A DNA stretch of 64,000 bases from Asticcacaulis excentricus CB 48 (GTDB lineage: Bacteria; Pseudomonadota; Alphaproteobacteria; Caulobacterales; Caulobacteraceae). Shown piece by piece: positions 8,654 through 19,100 of the stretch. Where the stretch lies: NCBI RefSeq assembly GCF_000175215.2, contig NC_014816.1, positions 1,485,001 to 1,549,000 on the forward strand. The letters run 5' to 3'. The position numbers and the translations under genes are program-made. The notes beneath the pieces are model-generated. The model worked only from the letters and a program-made list of their open reading frames with translations. It did no database searches and was not told the origin of the DNA. The stretch's first letter is position 1, and each line of letters opens with the position of its first letter.

Positions 8654-9637
8654 TCAATTCATCCAGCTACGATCGGGGAACACGCTCTCCAGTCGCCACT
8701 TTGCCGCCTGATCGGCAGTAAGCCGCTTGGCCCAGAAGACCCGCTGGCTGACATCCGCGCCGGGGCCGCTGGAGTTGTATTCCGCAAAATGCGCTGTGCC
8801 ATAGGTCTCGGTCTTGCCCGGCGTCCATTCACGCCAGCCTTCCGGATGAATTTGCCCATCAATGCGCGTATCGAGGAAAATCACCTGCGCATAGGGCCGC
8901 CAGGCCCGCCCAAAATAATAGGCACCCGTCCCCGCCGTGGTAATACGGCAATGATCGAACACATAGGCCGTAGTTTCGCTGTCCGCTGTTCGGCTATGAG
9001 CTGTGATAAAGGCTCCGTCGCGCTTGATGATATGCAGATGGCAGCGATCAAAGAAGGCCAGCGCATTGCCGAAAATGAAATCGACATGCCCTTCGATGTA
9101 GCAATCCTTATAGTACTGACGGCTTGGCACGGTCGGCTTCTTCGATCCTGCATAGAGCGTATCCTGCGCCCCCAGAAGACGGACATTGCGTAAAACCGCC
9201 CGGTCAGCGCTTATAGATAAGGCCACGGCCTGAGAGGGATTGTCCGGCTGAGTGAGGTGGTAATCGTTCTGGATCGTCAGATTGCTGGCGCGGAAGCCAT
9301 CGCCACTGACGGTAAACGACGCCGACTTGCCCGTGCCCCCGGCCATTTTCGCGCTGTCGCCCCAGACAATGACCACATCTTCCGGCTTTTTGCCCTTGCC
9401 GATGAGCTGCACGCCGGGTTTCGACAGGCTGAGTTTTTCGCGGTAGGTGCCAGGCGCAATCTCGACCACGCCTCCCGCTTCGGGCAGAGCTGCAAACGCT
9501 TCGGCAAGGGTCTTGTATTGCGTCGGCACACGCACAATCGCCTGCGTCTGTGCGAAGCCAGCGGGCGCTGAGCTCAATGCCAGCGCGCCTGCCCCGCAGA
9601 ACAGTCGGCGATTCAACATAGGTCGCTTTGCGTTCAT
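8654..9637 (-). CDS. pectin methylesterase (CE8), secreted
   Basis: Hydrolyses methyl esters of polygalacturonan, exposing it to further breakdown. A Tat-like signal (LNRRLFCGAGALALSSAPAG) leads into a right-handed beta-helix. The family's diagnostic blocks appear in order: QAVALSIS, GAQDTLY (Asp acid/base), YIEGHVDFIFG (Asp nucleophile region) and YFGRAWRPYAQV (Arg). All catalytic positions look intact, and 327 residues is a normal length. It lies in the minus-strand operon between a rhamnogalacturonan acetylesterase and the GH2 gene, consistent with de-esterification of pectin before chain cleavage. No pectate lyase or polygalacturonase is present in the window. Confidence 0.92.
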   Translation of the reverse strand: MNAKRPMLNRRLFCGAGALALSSAPAGFAQTQAIVRVPTQYKTLAEAFAALPEAGGVVEIAPGTYREKLSLSKPGVQLIGKGKKPEDVVIVWGDSAKMAGGTGKSASFTVSGDGFRASNLTIQNDYHLTQPDNPSQAVALSISADRAVLRNVRLLGAQDTLYAGSKKPTVPSRQYYKDCYIEGHVDFIFGNALAFFDRCHLHIIKRDGAFITAHSRTADSETTAYVFDHCRITTAGTGAYYFGRAWRPYAQVIFLDTRIDGQIHPEGWREWTPGKTETYGTAHFAEYNSSGPGADVSQRVFWAKRLTADQAAKWRLESVFPDRSWMN

Positions 9638-9686
9638 CAGCGGTTCCTCAATAGTAAACGCGGTTCAGATATACAGTAGCGAGTGG

Positions 9687-10613
9687 TCACGGAATGAGGT
9701 CCCGCTTCAGTTCCGGAACCGCACGCGCCAGTTCATAGGTAACGATTTTGGAAAAAAAGTCCGCACCCTCTCTGCCCAGATGCGTGTAATCGAAACTCAG
9801 CTTTGCCTGCCCCAGGGGCTCCTGAGCGTTGCGAATCTGCTCCTCAGTAAGCGGGGTTTGCGTGGGTGCCACAGGCACGCCTGTGGACCCGGAAATCGTC
9901 GTGCCTGTTTTGCCCGCTTCCAGCACTTCTGCGCTGGGCGGCTTTTGTGCAAAGCGCATGGCAGCCACCGGGCCCATCGCCTGAACCTCGCTCTGTGAGC
10001 GCGCGTAAAGGTCCACAAGCGGGACGTTGAGTTCTGCCGCCACCTTGCGCGTGGCAGCGGCCCAGGGGGCCAGATCGTTCTCCAGCACGCCATTTTTGAA
10101 CCCGCGACGCGTCAGGGGCGTCACCAGCACCGGTATGGCACCGGCCGCACGGGTTTCATTGACGTAGCGCTTCAGAAACTGCGGAAACTCGGTTTCGAGG
10201 TCTGTGGAACGGCCAGGTTTACCCGGTTGATCGTTATGGCCAAACTGAATGAGGACGTAGGTTTTTGAGAAACCGCCGCTTTTCATTTCAGCCAAGGCAA
10301 TATCCCATGAGCCTTCGGCAATATAGTTGAAGGTCGAACGCCCGCCTCTGGCCAAGTTTAGACAGGCCACAAACGAACTGAGGTGATGCCCGCAAAAGCT
10401 GGGGCCCCAGCCCCCCAGAACCGCGGTAGTGGAATCACCGACCAGAATGACCTTTTTAGCATTGACCTTCTTGATTTGGGCACGGGCCTCAATGTCCTGA
10501 GGCGACAGGTTGGGCGCGGTCTGCGCAAGGGCGGGCACAGCCAGCAGGCCGAGCCCGATCATTGCGGCGCCAAAGGCAATGAACTTTTTCATACCGCAGG
10601 CGGGCATAGTCAT
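9687..10613 (-). CDS. rhamnogalacturonan acetylesterase-like SGNH hydrolase (CE12)
   Basis: Removes acetyl groups from the rhamnogalacturonan I backbone. After a signal peptide ending near ALAQ it shows the four SGNH blocks: VILVGDSTT (nucleophile Ser61), NLARGGRST, QFGHND, and YTHLGREGAD near the C-terminus (catalytic His). The tract is collinear with CE12 enzymes. The ATG at 10613 has AGAGGG 11 bases upstream. An alternative ATG seven codons later (10592) would give a more classical signal peptide. The gene sits between GH43 and CE8 genes on the same strand with gaps of about 45-50 bases, so all three are probably co-transcribed. Confidence 0.88.
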   Translation of the reverse strand: MTMPACGMKKFIAFGAAMIGLGLLAVPALAQTAPNLSPQDIEARAQIKKVNAKKVILVGDSTTAVLGGWGPSFCGHHLSSFVACLNLARGGRSTFNYIAEGSWDIALAEMKSGGFSKTYVLIQFGHNDQPGKPGRSTDLETEFPQFLKRYVNETRAAGAIPVLVTPLTRRGFKNGVLENDLAPWAAATRKVAAELNVPLVDLYARSQSEVQAMGPVAAMRFAQKPPSAEVLEAGKTGTTISGSTGVPVAPTQTPLTEEQIRNAQEPLGQAKLSFDYTHLGREGADFFSKIVTYELARAVPELKRDLIP

Positions 10614-10658
10614 GGGCAGAATCCCTCTGTTAAGTCGCTCATGATCCTAACCTGGGCG

Positions 10659-12272
10659 TTAAAGCGCCCGGTACCGGAAGTTGCGGAAGCGTGCCTCGCC
10701 CTGCCCGGCGGCATAGAAGCCGGGCTTGAGCATCAGGAAACCACCACGCACATTGTGATGATAGCCCGACACCTCCATGCCACGATCAAAGCGTCGCCAG
10801 GTCTGGCCATCCGATGAGGTGTCAAAGGTCACAATATGCCGGTCGTTGCACAGACGCATGAACATCCGGCGACCATGGGGATTGACCGGACGCCCGCGCT
10901 CGATACCGTACTGATGCGTAACGAAGTTTTTGCCGTCAAAGCCCAGACCACAATAGAGTTTGGTGTCGTAGAACAGCAGCAGGCCAGCGCGCACGCCTTC
11001 GTCGATTTCGATCTCCATCTCAATCTCATAGGCCGGATCACCGACAATAGTGATCAGGGGCGAGCTTGAACTGGGGGCCTGACCTGTGGCCGTAAGATGC
11101 AGCACACCGTTTTCGCGGCGGATGCGGGCTTTCTCGTCCGGCGACGGGTTAAAAAAGTTCCACTGGATGCCGTACTTGTCGGTTGTAAAGTCGTCCGACA
11201 GGGCAAATCCGTGCGGCGGCTGAAAACCATGCGGCTTGCCACCCTTGGGCTTCTTTATAGGCTGCGACAGATCACCGCCGCCAAAATCAAACCAGCCATC
11301 CTTTGACCACGCCACCGGGGCCAGAAGCGTCTGCCGCCCCAGCGTCCAAAAGCCGTTTTCATAGCCGTGATAGACGCCCCACCAGTCACCGGCAGGCCCC
11401 TCCACAAGCGTGGCATGGCCGCGCGACCACCACCTTTCCTCGACCGAGGTCGTGCGCACCAACGGATTGCGCGGGTGATGCTCCCACGGACCGTTGATCG
11501 ACTTCGAGCGCGCCGCAATGACCATATGCCCGGTCGGCGGGCCCGCCGTACCCCCGACAGCGAGGATCATGTAGTAATACTGGCCATGCCGCGTGATCTT
11601 CGGGCCTTCGGGCGAAAACCCTTCGACCACCCAGTCGGACGGATAGCGCCACGGCTCATAGACGTGCTCGACCTCACCCGCCTTCGACAGACCATCGTCT
11701 GCCAAGCGCACGCGATCACCGCCAGACAGGAATAGCCAGCGCGACCCGTCTTCGCCCACTGCATGGCCGGGGTCGATATGGTTGGGCAGGTCCAGGTCGA
11801 TGGGCTCAGACCACGGGCCCTCGATATAGTCGGCCCAGATCACCCACGAGGTGGTCTTTGAGCCCGGTGCCGAGGTCTTTTTGGTCGGGATATAAAGATA
11901 GTAGCGGCCGTTGTGCTTACACAACTCCGGGGCCCAGACCGAGCCGACATTCTGGGTCAGAGCCGGGCCGATGGGCCGCCAGTTGACCATATCCCTCGAA
12001 TGCCAGATCACCAGCCCCGGATAGGCATCGAAGGTCGAAAACGTCATGTAATAGTCGTCGCCGTCCTTCAGGATGGACGGATCGGGGTGGTCCCCGGCCA
12101 TGATGGGATTGAGGAAGGTGCCATCACCCAGATCCGGCTGACGCTGCCCCTCTATCCCCTTGGGCCATGTCGTACGCCTGGCCTTAGGAGCCGCAACGGC
12201 CCCGGCGGGGGCTCCAAACAGAAACGCTCCAAGACCGATAGATTTTAGTGTGTTACGCCGGTCGATGGTCAT
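10659..12272 (-). CDS. GH43-family glycosidase with C-terminal lectin-like domain, Tat-exported
   Basis: Probable alpha-L-arabinofuranosidase, beta-xylosidase or galactan exo-hydrolase acting on pectin or hemicellulose side chains. A Tat-type signal (DRRNTLKSIGLGAFLFG) precedes the five-bladed propeller. The three GH43 catalytic acids are visible: Asp64 in DHPDPS (base), Asp167 in HIDPGH, and Glu222 in FSPEGP (acid). From about residue 330 the protein continues into a beta-sandwich typical of GH43 beta-xylosidase C-terminal domains (DDFTTDKYGIQWNFFNP, ending FRNFRYRAL). It is the first enzyme gene after the two TonB receptors, behind a partial terminator at 12379-12408. Confidence 0.88.
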   Translation of the reverse strand: MTIDRRNTLKSIGLGAFLFGAPAGAVAAPKARRTTWPKGIEGQRQPDLGDGTFLNPIMAGDHPDPSILKDGDDYYMTFSTFDAYPGLVIWHSRDMVNWRPIGPALTQNVGSVWAPELCKHNGRYYLYIPTKKTSAPGSKTTSWVIWADYIEGPWSEPIDLDLPNHIDPGHAVGEDGSRWLFLSGGDRVRLADDGLSKAGEVEHVYEPWRYPSDWVVEGFSPEGPKITRHGQYYYMILAVGGTAGPPTGHMVIAARSKSINGPWEHHPRNPLVRTTSVEERWWSRGHATLVEGPAGDWWGVYHGYENGFWTLGRQTLLAPVAWSKDGWFDFGGGDLSQPIKKPKGGKPHGFQPPHGFALSDDFTTDKYGIQWNFFNPSPDEKARIRRENGVLHLTATGQAPSSSSPLITIVGDPAYEIEMEIEIDEGVRAGLLLFYDTKLYCGLGFDGKNFVTHQYGIERGRPVNPHGRRMFMRLCNDRHIVTFDTSSDGQTWRRFDRGMEVSGYHHNVRGGFLMLKPGFYAAGQGEARFRNFRYRAL

Positions 12273-12378
12273 TGTTGTATATCCATAACCTTTTACCAGT
12301 GCTGAGGGTTTGAACTGTCATCGTTCACGTATGGCCAATATGCAGCAAAGAATGAATTGGCAAAGACGGGGAAAAGAA

Positions 12379-12408
12379 CAGGTTGCGGGACGAAATGCCC
12401 GCAACCTG
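12379..12408 (-). terminator. strong hairpin between TonB receptor and enzyme genes
   Basis: A perfect 11-base-pair stem (CAGGTTGCGGG / CCCGCAACCTG) with an 8-base loop. On the minus strand it is followed by TTCTTTTCC. It stands in the 312-base gap between the receptor stop (12585) and the GH43 start (12272). It may act as a leaky terminator that gives more receptor than enzyme transcript. Apart from this hairpin the gap shows no gene. Confidence 0.6.
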
Positions 12409-12584
12409 TATAGACGTTAAAGGCGCTCGGGTTTCCTTTAAAGCGTCAGTTATACGCGGGAGATGCCACAGGGAGTGAAGCATGGCCGCAAAGTAAAGCA
12501 CTTATGACACTCAAAGCAAGAGCATAATAACATACTTGGAATGTCAACAAAGTACACATTTCGCCTCATTTGAATTAGGCAAAT

Positions 12585-15500
12585 CTAGTACTTATAGCGC
12601 ATCCCGAGCCTAAAATTGCGACCCACTGCCGAATAGTTGGCAACGACCGGGTCGGTATAGGCATAACGCTCTGACTTCTGATCTGTGAGGTTCAGAGCCT
12701 CGAAAGTGAGAGAAATCTTCTTGGTCGGCTGATACCGTACCGACATATCAACATTCAGCGTTTCTTTGGACCCCCCGAACTCGTTGATGAGCGGACCATC
12801 ACACGGCGTACCGTTGGCCTGAAGGCCGGGCTGACAGTTCCCCGAAGCCAGTGGGTAGGTCGTGTAATACTCATCCCGTTGCGAGGCTGATATGCGGGCG
12901 TTGAACTTCGGGGTTTCGTAGTAAACCGTGAAGTTCATGGCGCGCGGTGACGCACCCAACCACGGACCCGTACCAAGGGTTGGAGGCGTAATAACCGCGC
13001 CCGTTACGGTGTTTTTGCTACCCGGATCGAGAATGTAGTTCAGATTGGTGTCGAGGCTTGTCATGTTGAACTGGACACCGAGGTTCTTGAAATACCACGG
13101 CAGGAAGGTCAGGTCCTGCTGATAGCTGAATTCCCAGCCTTCGAGGACGCCCCCCGGTGCATCACGGATCTGGCGCGCCTGAAACACATTGCCCGCGTCG
13201 ATATAGGCCAGTTGGTTTGCCACCGTCGTTGGGTTTGTTCCGGTACGAATCTGGACCTTCAACTGTTCGATAGCATCCGCATCAAGGAAGTCGGACAGAG
13301 GCGCGTCGTAGATGATGGTCTGAGGATAGGACTCAATATCCTTCTTGAACACGGCAAACGACACCAGAGCGCCCTTGGCAAAGTACCATTCCGCCGACAG
13401 GTCATATGCCACGCCGCGGAAGGGCGACAGTCGCGGATTGCCGACCGAAAGGGTGCCCCCCGTCACAGAACCATCACCGGGCACGGAAATACCCGTAACC
13501 GCAGGCGAAAGATTACCCAGCAGAGGACGCGACATCACCTTGGCCGCACCCGCACGGATGTAGAAGTCGTTCATGACCTCCCACGCCACGTTGAACGACG
13601 GCAGGGTGTCATCATAGGTATTGGTGCCGTAAATGGTACGACCGGCATTGGTCTGACCGGTGGACAACACGTCCGTGTGGGCCTGGCGGACCCCAATGTT
13701 ACCAAAGATGTTACGTCCGAAGACATCATAGTTGAACTTCAGTTCCGCATAGAAGGCCTGCGTCTCTTCGGTCACGGCAAAAGTCGTGGTACGGTTCCGC
13801 TTGGTGGTAATGCGGAAATCGCCGTACTTGTTGATACAGTTACAGGTAAAGCCAAAGGCGGCATCAAACGCTTCGATCGACGGAGCGAAGAAACTGGTCG
13901 TGCTGCCGGCCGGTACATCCAGCCCCTGACCGAACTGGATCACACGGCCCAAAGAGGCCACCGCAATACCGGCTTCCTTTTCCGTAGGGTTGATCGTATC
14001 GTTGTTGCGCTCAAGCTGATTGGTCGAGAAGTCGAACTTGCGCGCGACGCCCCCGAACTTGATGGTCAGGTTTTCGGTCCAGTCATAGGTAAAATCGGCC
14101 TTGGTACCGGCATACTTATTGACAGTGGTGCGCATATAGTTGCGCATCCCTGAGAAGCCTTTGACGATACCCCATTTGTTCGGATCTGTGGCATTAAAGC
14201 CGACATCAAACTTCGGCATGGACGGGCCTCCACGTTCATCAAAGATGAAAGGTTCCTGAGCATCCATATAGTTGAACTCAACCAGAGTACCCTGATTGAC
14301 GTTCGTTGACTCCGAGACACCGAAAGTGAACTGGCTGGCCAGCTTGTCCGTGAACCGATGGGTCAGATCAAAAGACACCTGACCAAACTCGGTGGTGTAG
14401 GCACCGCGGTCGGCAGCTGAACGCCAGTCAACGTTCTGTAGCTTGAGGTATTCCGCGTTCGTCCCAACAACCTCCGCATCAAGCACCTTAACCGCCGGGC
14501 GGCCAATCAGATCACCTCGGAAGGCCAGGGAAGCGGCTGTCCCCGCGTAACCCGGTGAGAGCGGGTTCGTGTAGTATTCATAGGTGTCGCGGTTGTAAGG
14601 ATTGAAGCTGAAGGTATAGCCTGTCAACGGCGTCGTACCATTGAGGAACTGACCACAATCCTGACCGGGGTTCAGTTCTGTTTCTGCGGCAAAGGTACAG
14701 CCGTTAGGATAGAGCCCACGACGCTGAGCATCGGTAAAGGCCGTACCAGAGCGCGCCGTGGCCGTAGGCACGTTAGCACCGAAGGCGTAGGTGTTGCTCG
14801 TATTGTTGCGGTTCAGGCCCACCGGACTGAGTTGATAGTTCGTGCTTTCGCTGGTGAACTTGGAATACAGGCCATCAATCGTGAAACGCGTTTGCGGTGC
14901 CAGTTGCATCTGGAACGAGGCCGTAACCCCCAAACGCTCCGTGCTGGTGTCGCGCTGCTGAATCGCCGGCAAGGCCGGGAAGCGGATCAGCGAGTTGTTA
15001 CATCCTGGCGAAGTTGCCGTCAGGCTGGCAGCCGTTGTTCCGACAGCCGCAGCACAGTTCGGGTAGAGCTTTGCGTAAGCGGCCGGATCAGACCCTGTAA
15101 GTTCGGCGTAGGCCGCCGGATTGGCAACCGGGTTATAGTAGTTAGCCGGATTGGCTTTGTAGGCGTCAAGCGCCGTTCCGGTCAGGGTCGTGGGGATCAA
15201 GGCTGTGAACGTCGTACCGGTCGGCGCGGCAAAGCCGGCACGCCCCGGCAGTTCATCGCCCGCCCACGTCGATCCGCGATACACATAATCCGACGAACCG
15301 ACACCCCGCGAATAGTTATCGTCTTCAGAATTGCGCTCGGCATAGGCCACCGACATCAGGAAGCCCAGCTTGCCATCCGCCCAGCGACGCGAGAAGAGAC
15401 CGGCAATACGCGGGCTGTTAGTTTCGCCGTTCTCGTAATAAGAGTTTTCGATCGAGAAGGCGGCAGCGCCCTGCTTGTAGTCGAAGGGGCGGCCGGTAAT

Positions 15501-16040
15501 CAGGTCAACCGTAGCCCCCAGGCTCCCCTCGTCAGTCGAAGCCGAGGCTGTTTTCTGAACGCGCAGCGAGTTGAACAGTTCCGAAGCGAACGCATTGAAG
15601 TCGAACGCCCGCGAACGGTTGGGTGAAGACCCGGCGTCGTTGGACGCACCCGTCGAGAGGGCTTCCATATTGTTGATACGGACGCGGGTGAAATCACCAC
15701 CAAGGCCACGCACGCTGATCTGACGACCTTCGCCATTGTCGCGGTCAATGGAAATACCCGGCAGACGCTGGAGCGAGTCAGCGAGGTTGGAATCCGGGAA
15801 GTCAGCGATGTCTTCAGCGTTAATCGCGTCAATCATCACGTCTGCCTTGCGCTTGGTCGTCAGCGCGCTTTGCAGCGATGCGCGGTAGCCTGTAACGACA
15901 ACCGTCGTCAGGTCATCCTTTGCATTCGCCTCCTGCGCACTCACGGTATGAGGCGCGACCAGCGTCAGTACACCCAGCGATATGCTGGCCAGCAGGCCAC
16001 TGCGAAGACCGGCATGCGGTCCATTGTGAGCAAGACTCAT
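12585..16040 (-). CDS. TonB-dependent outer-membrane receptor (Xanthomonas/Caulobacter class)
   Basis: A 1151-residue transporter for oligosaccharides released outside the cell, powered by TonB-ExbBD. A signal peptide is followed by the TonB box region (TTVVVTGYRASLQSAL). The plug domain follows (IADFPDSNLADSLQRLPGIS, EGRQISVRGLGGDFTRV), then a long 22-strand-type barrel ending in the aromatic MRYKY. It has no STN signalling domain, unlike its upstream neighbour at 16200. An extracellular loop near residues 290-330 is unusually Ala/Pro/Tyr rich. A perfect palindrome (16100-16111) lies 60 bases before its ATG. Size and class fit plant-glycan uptake. Confidence 0.92.
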   Translation of the reverse strand: MSLAHNGPHAGLRSGLLASISLGVLTLVAPHTVSAQEANAKDDLTTVVVTGYRASLQSALTTKRKADVMIDAINAEDIADFPDSNLADSLQRLPGISIDRDNGEGRQISVRGLGGDFTRVRINNMEALSTGASNDAGSSPNRSRAFDFNAFASELFNSLRVQKTASASTDEGSLGATVDLITGRPFDYKQGAAAFSIENSYYENGETNSPRIAGLFSRRWADGKLGFLMSVAYAERNSEDDNYSRGVGSSDYVYRGSTWAGDELPGRAGFAAPTGTTFTALIPTTLTGTALDAYKANPANYYNPVANPAAYAELTGSDPAAYAKLYPNCAAAVGTTAASLTATSPGCNNSLIRFPALPAIQQRDTSTERLGVTASFQMQLAPQTRFTIDGLYSKFTSESTNYQLSPVGLNRNNTSNTYAFGANVPTATARSGTAFTDAQRRGLYPNGCTFAAETELNPGQDCGQFLNGTTPLTGYTFSFNPYNRDTYEYYTNPLSPGYAGTAASLAFRGDLIGRPAVKVLDAEVVGTNAEYLKLQNVDWRSAADRGAYTTEFGQVSFDLTHRFTDKLASQFTFGVSESTNVNQGTLVEFNYMDAQEPFIFDERGGPSMPKFDVGFNATDPNKWGIVKGFSGMRNYMRTTVNKYAGTKADFTYDWTENLTIKFGGVARKFDFSTNQLERNNDTINPTEKEAGIAVASLGRVIQFGQGLDVPAGSTTSFFAPSIEAFDAAFGFTCNCINKYGDFRITTKRNRTTTFAVTEETQAFYAELKFNYDVFGRNIFGNIGVRQAHTDVLSTGQTNAGRTIYGTNTYDDTLPSFNVAWEVMNDFYIRAGAAKVMSRPLLGNLSPAVTGISVPGDGSVTGGTLSVGNPRLSPFRGVAYDLSAEWYFAKGALVSFAVFKKDIESYPQTIIYDAPLSDFLDADAIEQLKVQIRTGTNPTTVANQLAYIDAGNVFQARQIRDAPGGVLEGWEFSYQQDLTFLPWYFKNLGVQFNMTSLDTNLNYILDPGSKNTVTGAVITPPTLGTGPWLGASPRAMNFTVYYETPKFNARISASQRDEYYTTYPLASGNCQPGLQANGTPCDGPLINEFGGSKETLNVDMSVRYQPTKKISLTFEALNLTDQKSERYAYTDPVVANYSAVGRNFRLGMRYKY

Positions 16041-16099
16041 TACTCTCTCCCTGGAATATCTAATTTGTTGCCACCCAACCGGCTGTCACAACGCACCGA

Positions 16100-16111
16100 G
16101 ACACCGGTGTC
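16100..16111. promoter_or_regulatory. perfect palindrome GACACCGGTGTC, candidate operator
   Basis: Twelve-base perfect dyad centred on CG, 60 bases before the TonB receptor start. Central-CG dyads of this form (half-site GACACC) are typical of LacI-family operators. No LacI gene is in the window, so the regulator would act in trans. The palindrome could also be a weak RNA hairpin. Confidence 0.4.
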
Positions 16112-16199
16112 ACGCAGCCTTATTAAGTAAGACTCTGCCCTTGCCGATTTCCGACATTCCTTCGTGAATTTTTTATTTCACTGGTGAAAATTATAGAGA

Positions 16200-19100
16200 T
16201 TAAAAAGTATAGCTGAACCCTAACGAGACGGTTCGTCCACTCCATTGGATATCAACGAGACGTCTGGCCTCCAGCCCCTCCCACGTGCGGGAAGGCTCAT
16301 CCGTCAGGTTTAGGCCCTCCAGACGCAGTTGCAGGTTGGGTGCAATCCTGTAGCCGACCGCCGCGCTCAGATACAGCGCCCCATCGACACCCGCCGCGTC
16401 TGATATCCGCGCACCGGGCACGTTCGTCAGATAGGCGCTCCGGTAGACACCCGTTACCTGTGCATCGACATTTGCCACACGATAATGCGCGGTTGCCCGG
16501 AGGGCGCGCGGAGATAGATTTAGCAGATCGAAATGCACACGACGACGTTGCCCCTGATCGTCGAGGAAGTATTCGATCCGGCTGTGTATTTGCGTATAAT
16601 TCAGGTCAAGACCAAGGCCTGAGAACGGGCGCGGCAGGTTCTGCGCCCGCCAGCGCAGATTGAGTTCAAGCCCTCTTACCGCCCCGCCCTTCGTATTGAT
16701 CACCTCTGAGATGAGGAAATCGTCCGAGGGGGCGGCACCAGTCTTATCGAGCAGGGCATCCGACAGCCCGGTACGGCTGTATGCGCCGACATAGGCATAA
16801 TTCTGAATGTAGCTGCTGATGTGCTTGTAAAACAAGCCAAGTGAAAAATGGAAGGTACGGTTCGGATACCACTCCGCCGTAAGATCGGCTGTCTGTCCAC
16901 GGATAGGCTGGATAAAGGGGTTCCCGGTTATGATCTGACGCGATGCCCCGCCGATATTCAGCGCGGTGGCTGCAGAAATGCTCGTCAGGGGCGGTCGCGC
17001 CATAACCCTGGCCAGTCCGACCCGAATGACCCGTGTCGGACTTAGCTCCATAGCGAAATTGAATGCCGGGAGGGTATCGACATATTTCCGGGATACGGTT
17101 TCCAGACGCGGAGACGAAGACGTACCCGCGCGCGCCTCATTATAAAACTCAGACGTCTGATGGGTTTCGACGACCCGCAAACCGGCGTCCGCCCGGAAAG
17201 GAAACGCCCCCCACATGCCATCGAGCTTAAGCTCGACGAAACCGGCCAGATCCGTTTCGGTAACCGACTGGTTAAATCCTCTGGCTAACGAGGCCTCAGG
17301 TGAAACGGCCGTCCGCCCGGTATTTCCATAAATATTGTATTCTTTTGCAAAGGCCGCAGGCACTGGCGCAAACCAGCACACAGGGGTCTGATCCGATTTT
17401 TTAAAGCGGCTAAGACCGCAAAACACCTCCCCCAATGCGCTCAGGTTTTGGGAAGGTGACGGGAAATCGACGTCACCTTCTGCGAACCGCAAGACTACTG
17501 AGCGGAAACCATACCGTTTCCATTGAAGACCTGTCACGAACTGAACGCCGGCAGACACCGGGTAAATGAACTGACCTTTTACAACGTCGAACGCGTTATC
17601 CACAAAGTTCGGTCGGTATCTGATTTCCGGGCCAACCAATCCGGTGCCTCCCGGTTGCAACTGCCGCGGACCAAAATACCACTGCGCAGGGTCCTTCGCA
17701 TCAAAGGCAAAATCAAACGATGGGTTGTTGCTACCGGTGCTGCGGGTGTCGAACACGAAGTTATCGACATTGTAGCGATCGAGATGAAAACTGACTTCAT
17801 TCTGATTGAGAAAATTCGAACGGGCAAATCCAAGCGCCCCCTTGAACCGCAGTTTGGGGCCAAAGGCGTGCGAAAGCTGTAGTGAGACCTGCTCGAAACG
17901 CGTCTTGTAGTCGTCGAAAATAACCTCAGAGCGGACATCTACATTGTCGAAAAGCCCATAGATGACGCTCCCGTCGCCATCAACCTTGACATCTCTTGCC
18001 AGAATTTCTGGTTTGCCGCCCTGAGCCGTGCCACGGCTAAACCCTACGGGAAACAGATAGTGCGCGGTCCGCTGAGTGCGCAACTCTGAAACCAGTACGT
18101 CCGCTGTCAACAGGGTGGCATCGCTTGGTCGCCATTGAAAACCCGTGGCCAGCCCGCGGCGTGTCGCCTGACCTGAGATGCTGGTGAAACGGTAAAATTG
18201 AGGGGAAACAACACCGGGTGATTCCAGCAGTGTATAGGCGGCGAGCGCCTGAACATACTCAGAGGGCGCGACATCACATAGCCCCCCCTGATGGAGCGTG
18301 GGGCGGCAGAAGCCCCCATCGGAGGCTCCTGTGTTCCAGTTTCCACTATTCACCCCTTGTATCTCAAAGGTCACGCGATTATAGGACGCCGAAATTGTCC
18401 AGCCAAACCGCTTGTCTTTGTCCACGCGCGTGGCAGAGGCCGTATATCGGCTCCCTGCCCGGTTTGACAGATCATTATAGGTTCGCGTGACGCTGAACTG
18501 ATCCGGCAGCATTGTCTGTTCAAGCGCCTTTGGCGTCGTTAGAAATACACTTGCTCCCAATGACCCTTCAGGTTGGCTTGCCCGCGTCGTTTTGGCGGTC
18601 GATATCTGGGCAAAAATTTCGGACGGAAAGACGTTGAAATCAAAGCCTCGCCCCCTGTAACTGCTAAAGTTGGGGCCGTCGGTGAGTGCCTGCGCTTCGA
18701 TCCCGTTGATTTCGACGATGGAAAGCTCCGGGCCTATACCCCTTACCGACAAGGTGCGGCCTTCCCCCTGATCGCGCGCCAGCGCGGAACCAGGCAAGAG
18801 TTGAAGGGCTTCTGCGAGGTTGGCATCCGGAAATTTGGAGATATCCGTTGACGTTGCTGCTTCAAGAACGCCCGTATAACCCCGCTTTGTGGCCTCCTCT
18901 TCCCGAAGCTCGCTCTTTGACGATCGCACAACAACGAGTGGCATCACGTCCGGCACTGGTAAGGGTCGCAATGGCTGCAGAATCGGGGGCAGCAAAGAGG
19001 TCCTGCGGGCTGGCGCACGTTCAATAATGAATTGTCCTTGAGACATTTCAACGGCGTGCAGACCGGAGTCTTTCAGTATTCGGCTAAGCGCCTCGACTGG

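Noticed and set aside
13212..14153. Long plus-strand open frame (313 codons) opposite the TonB receptor
   Set aside because: Antisense shadow of a confidently assigned receptor gene in GC-rich DNA; no domain and no ribosome site.
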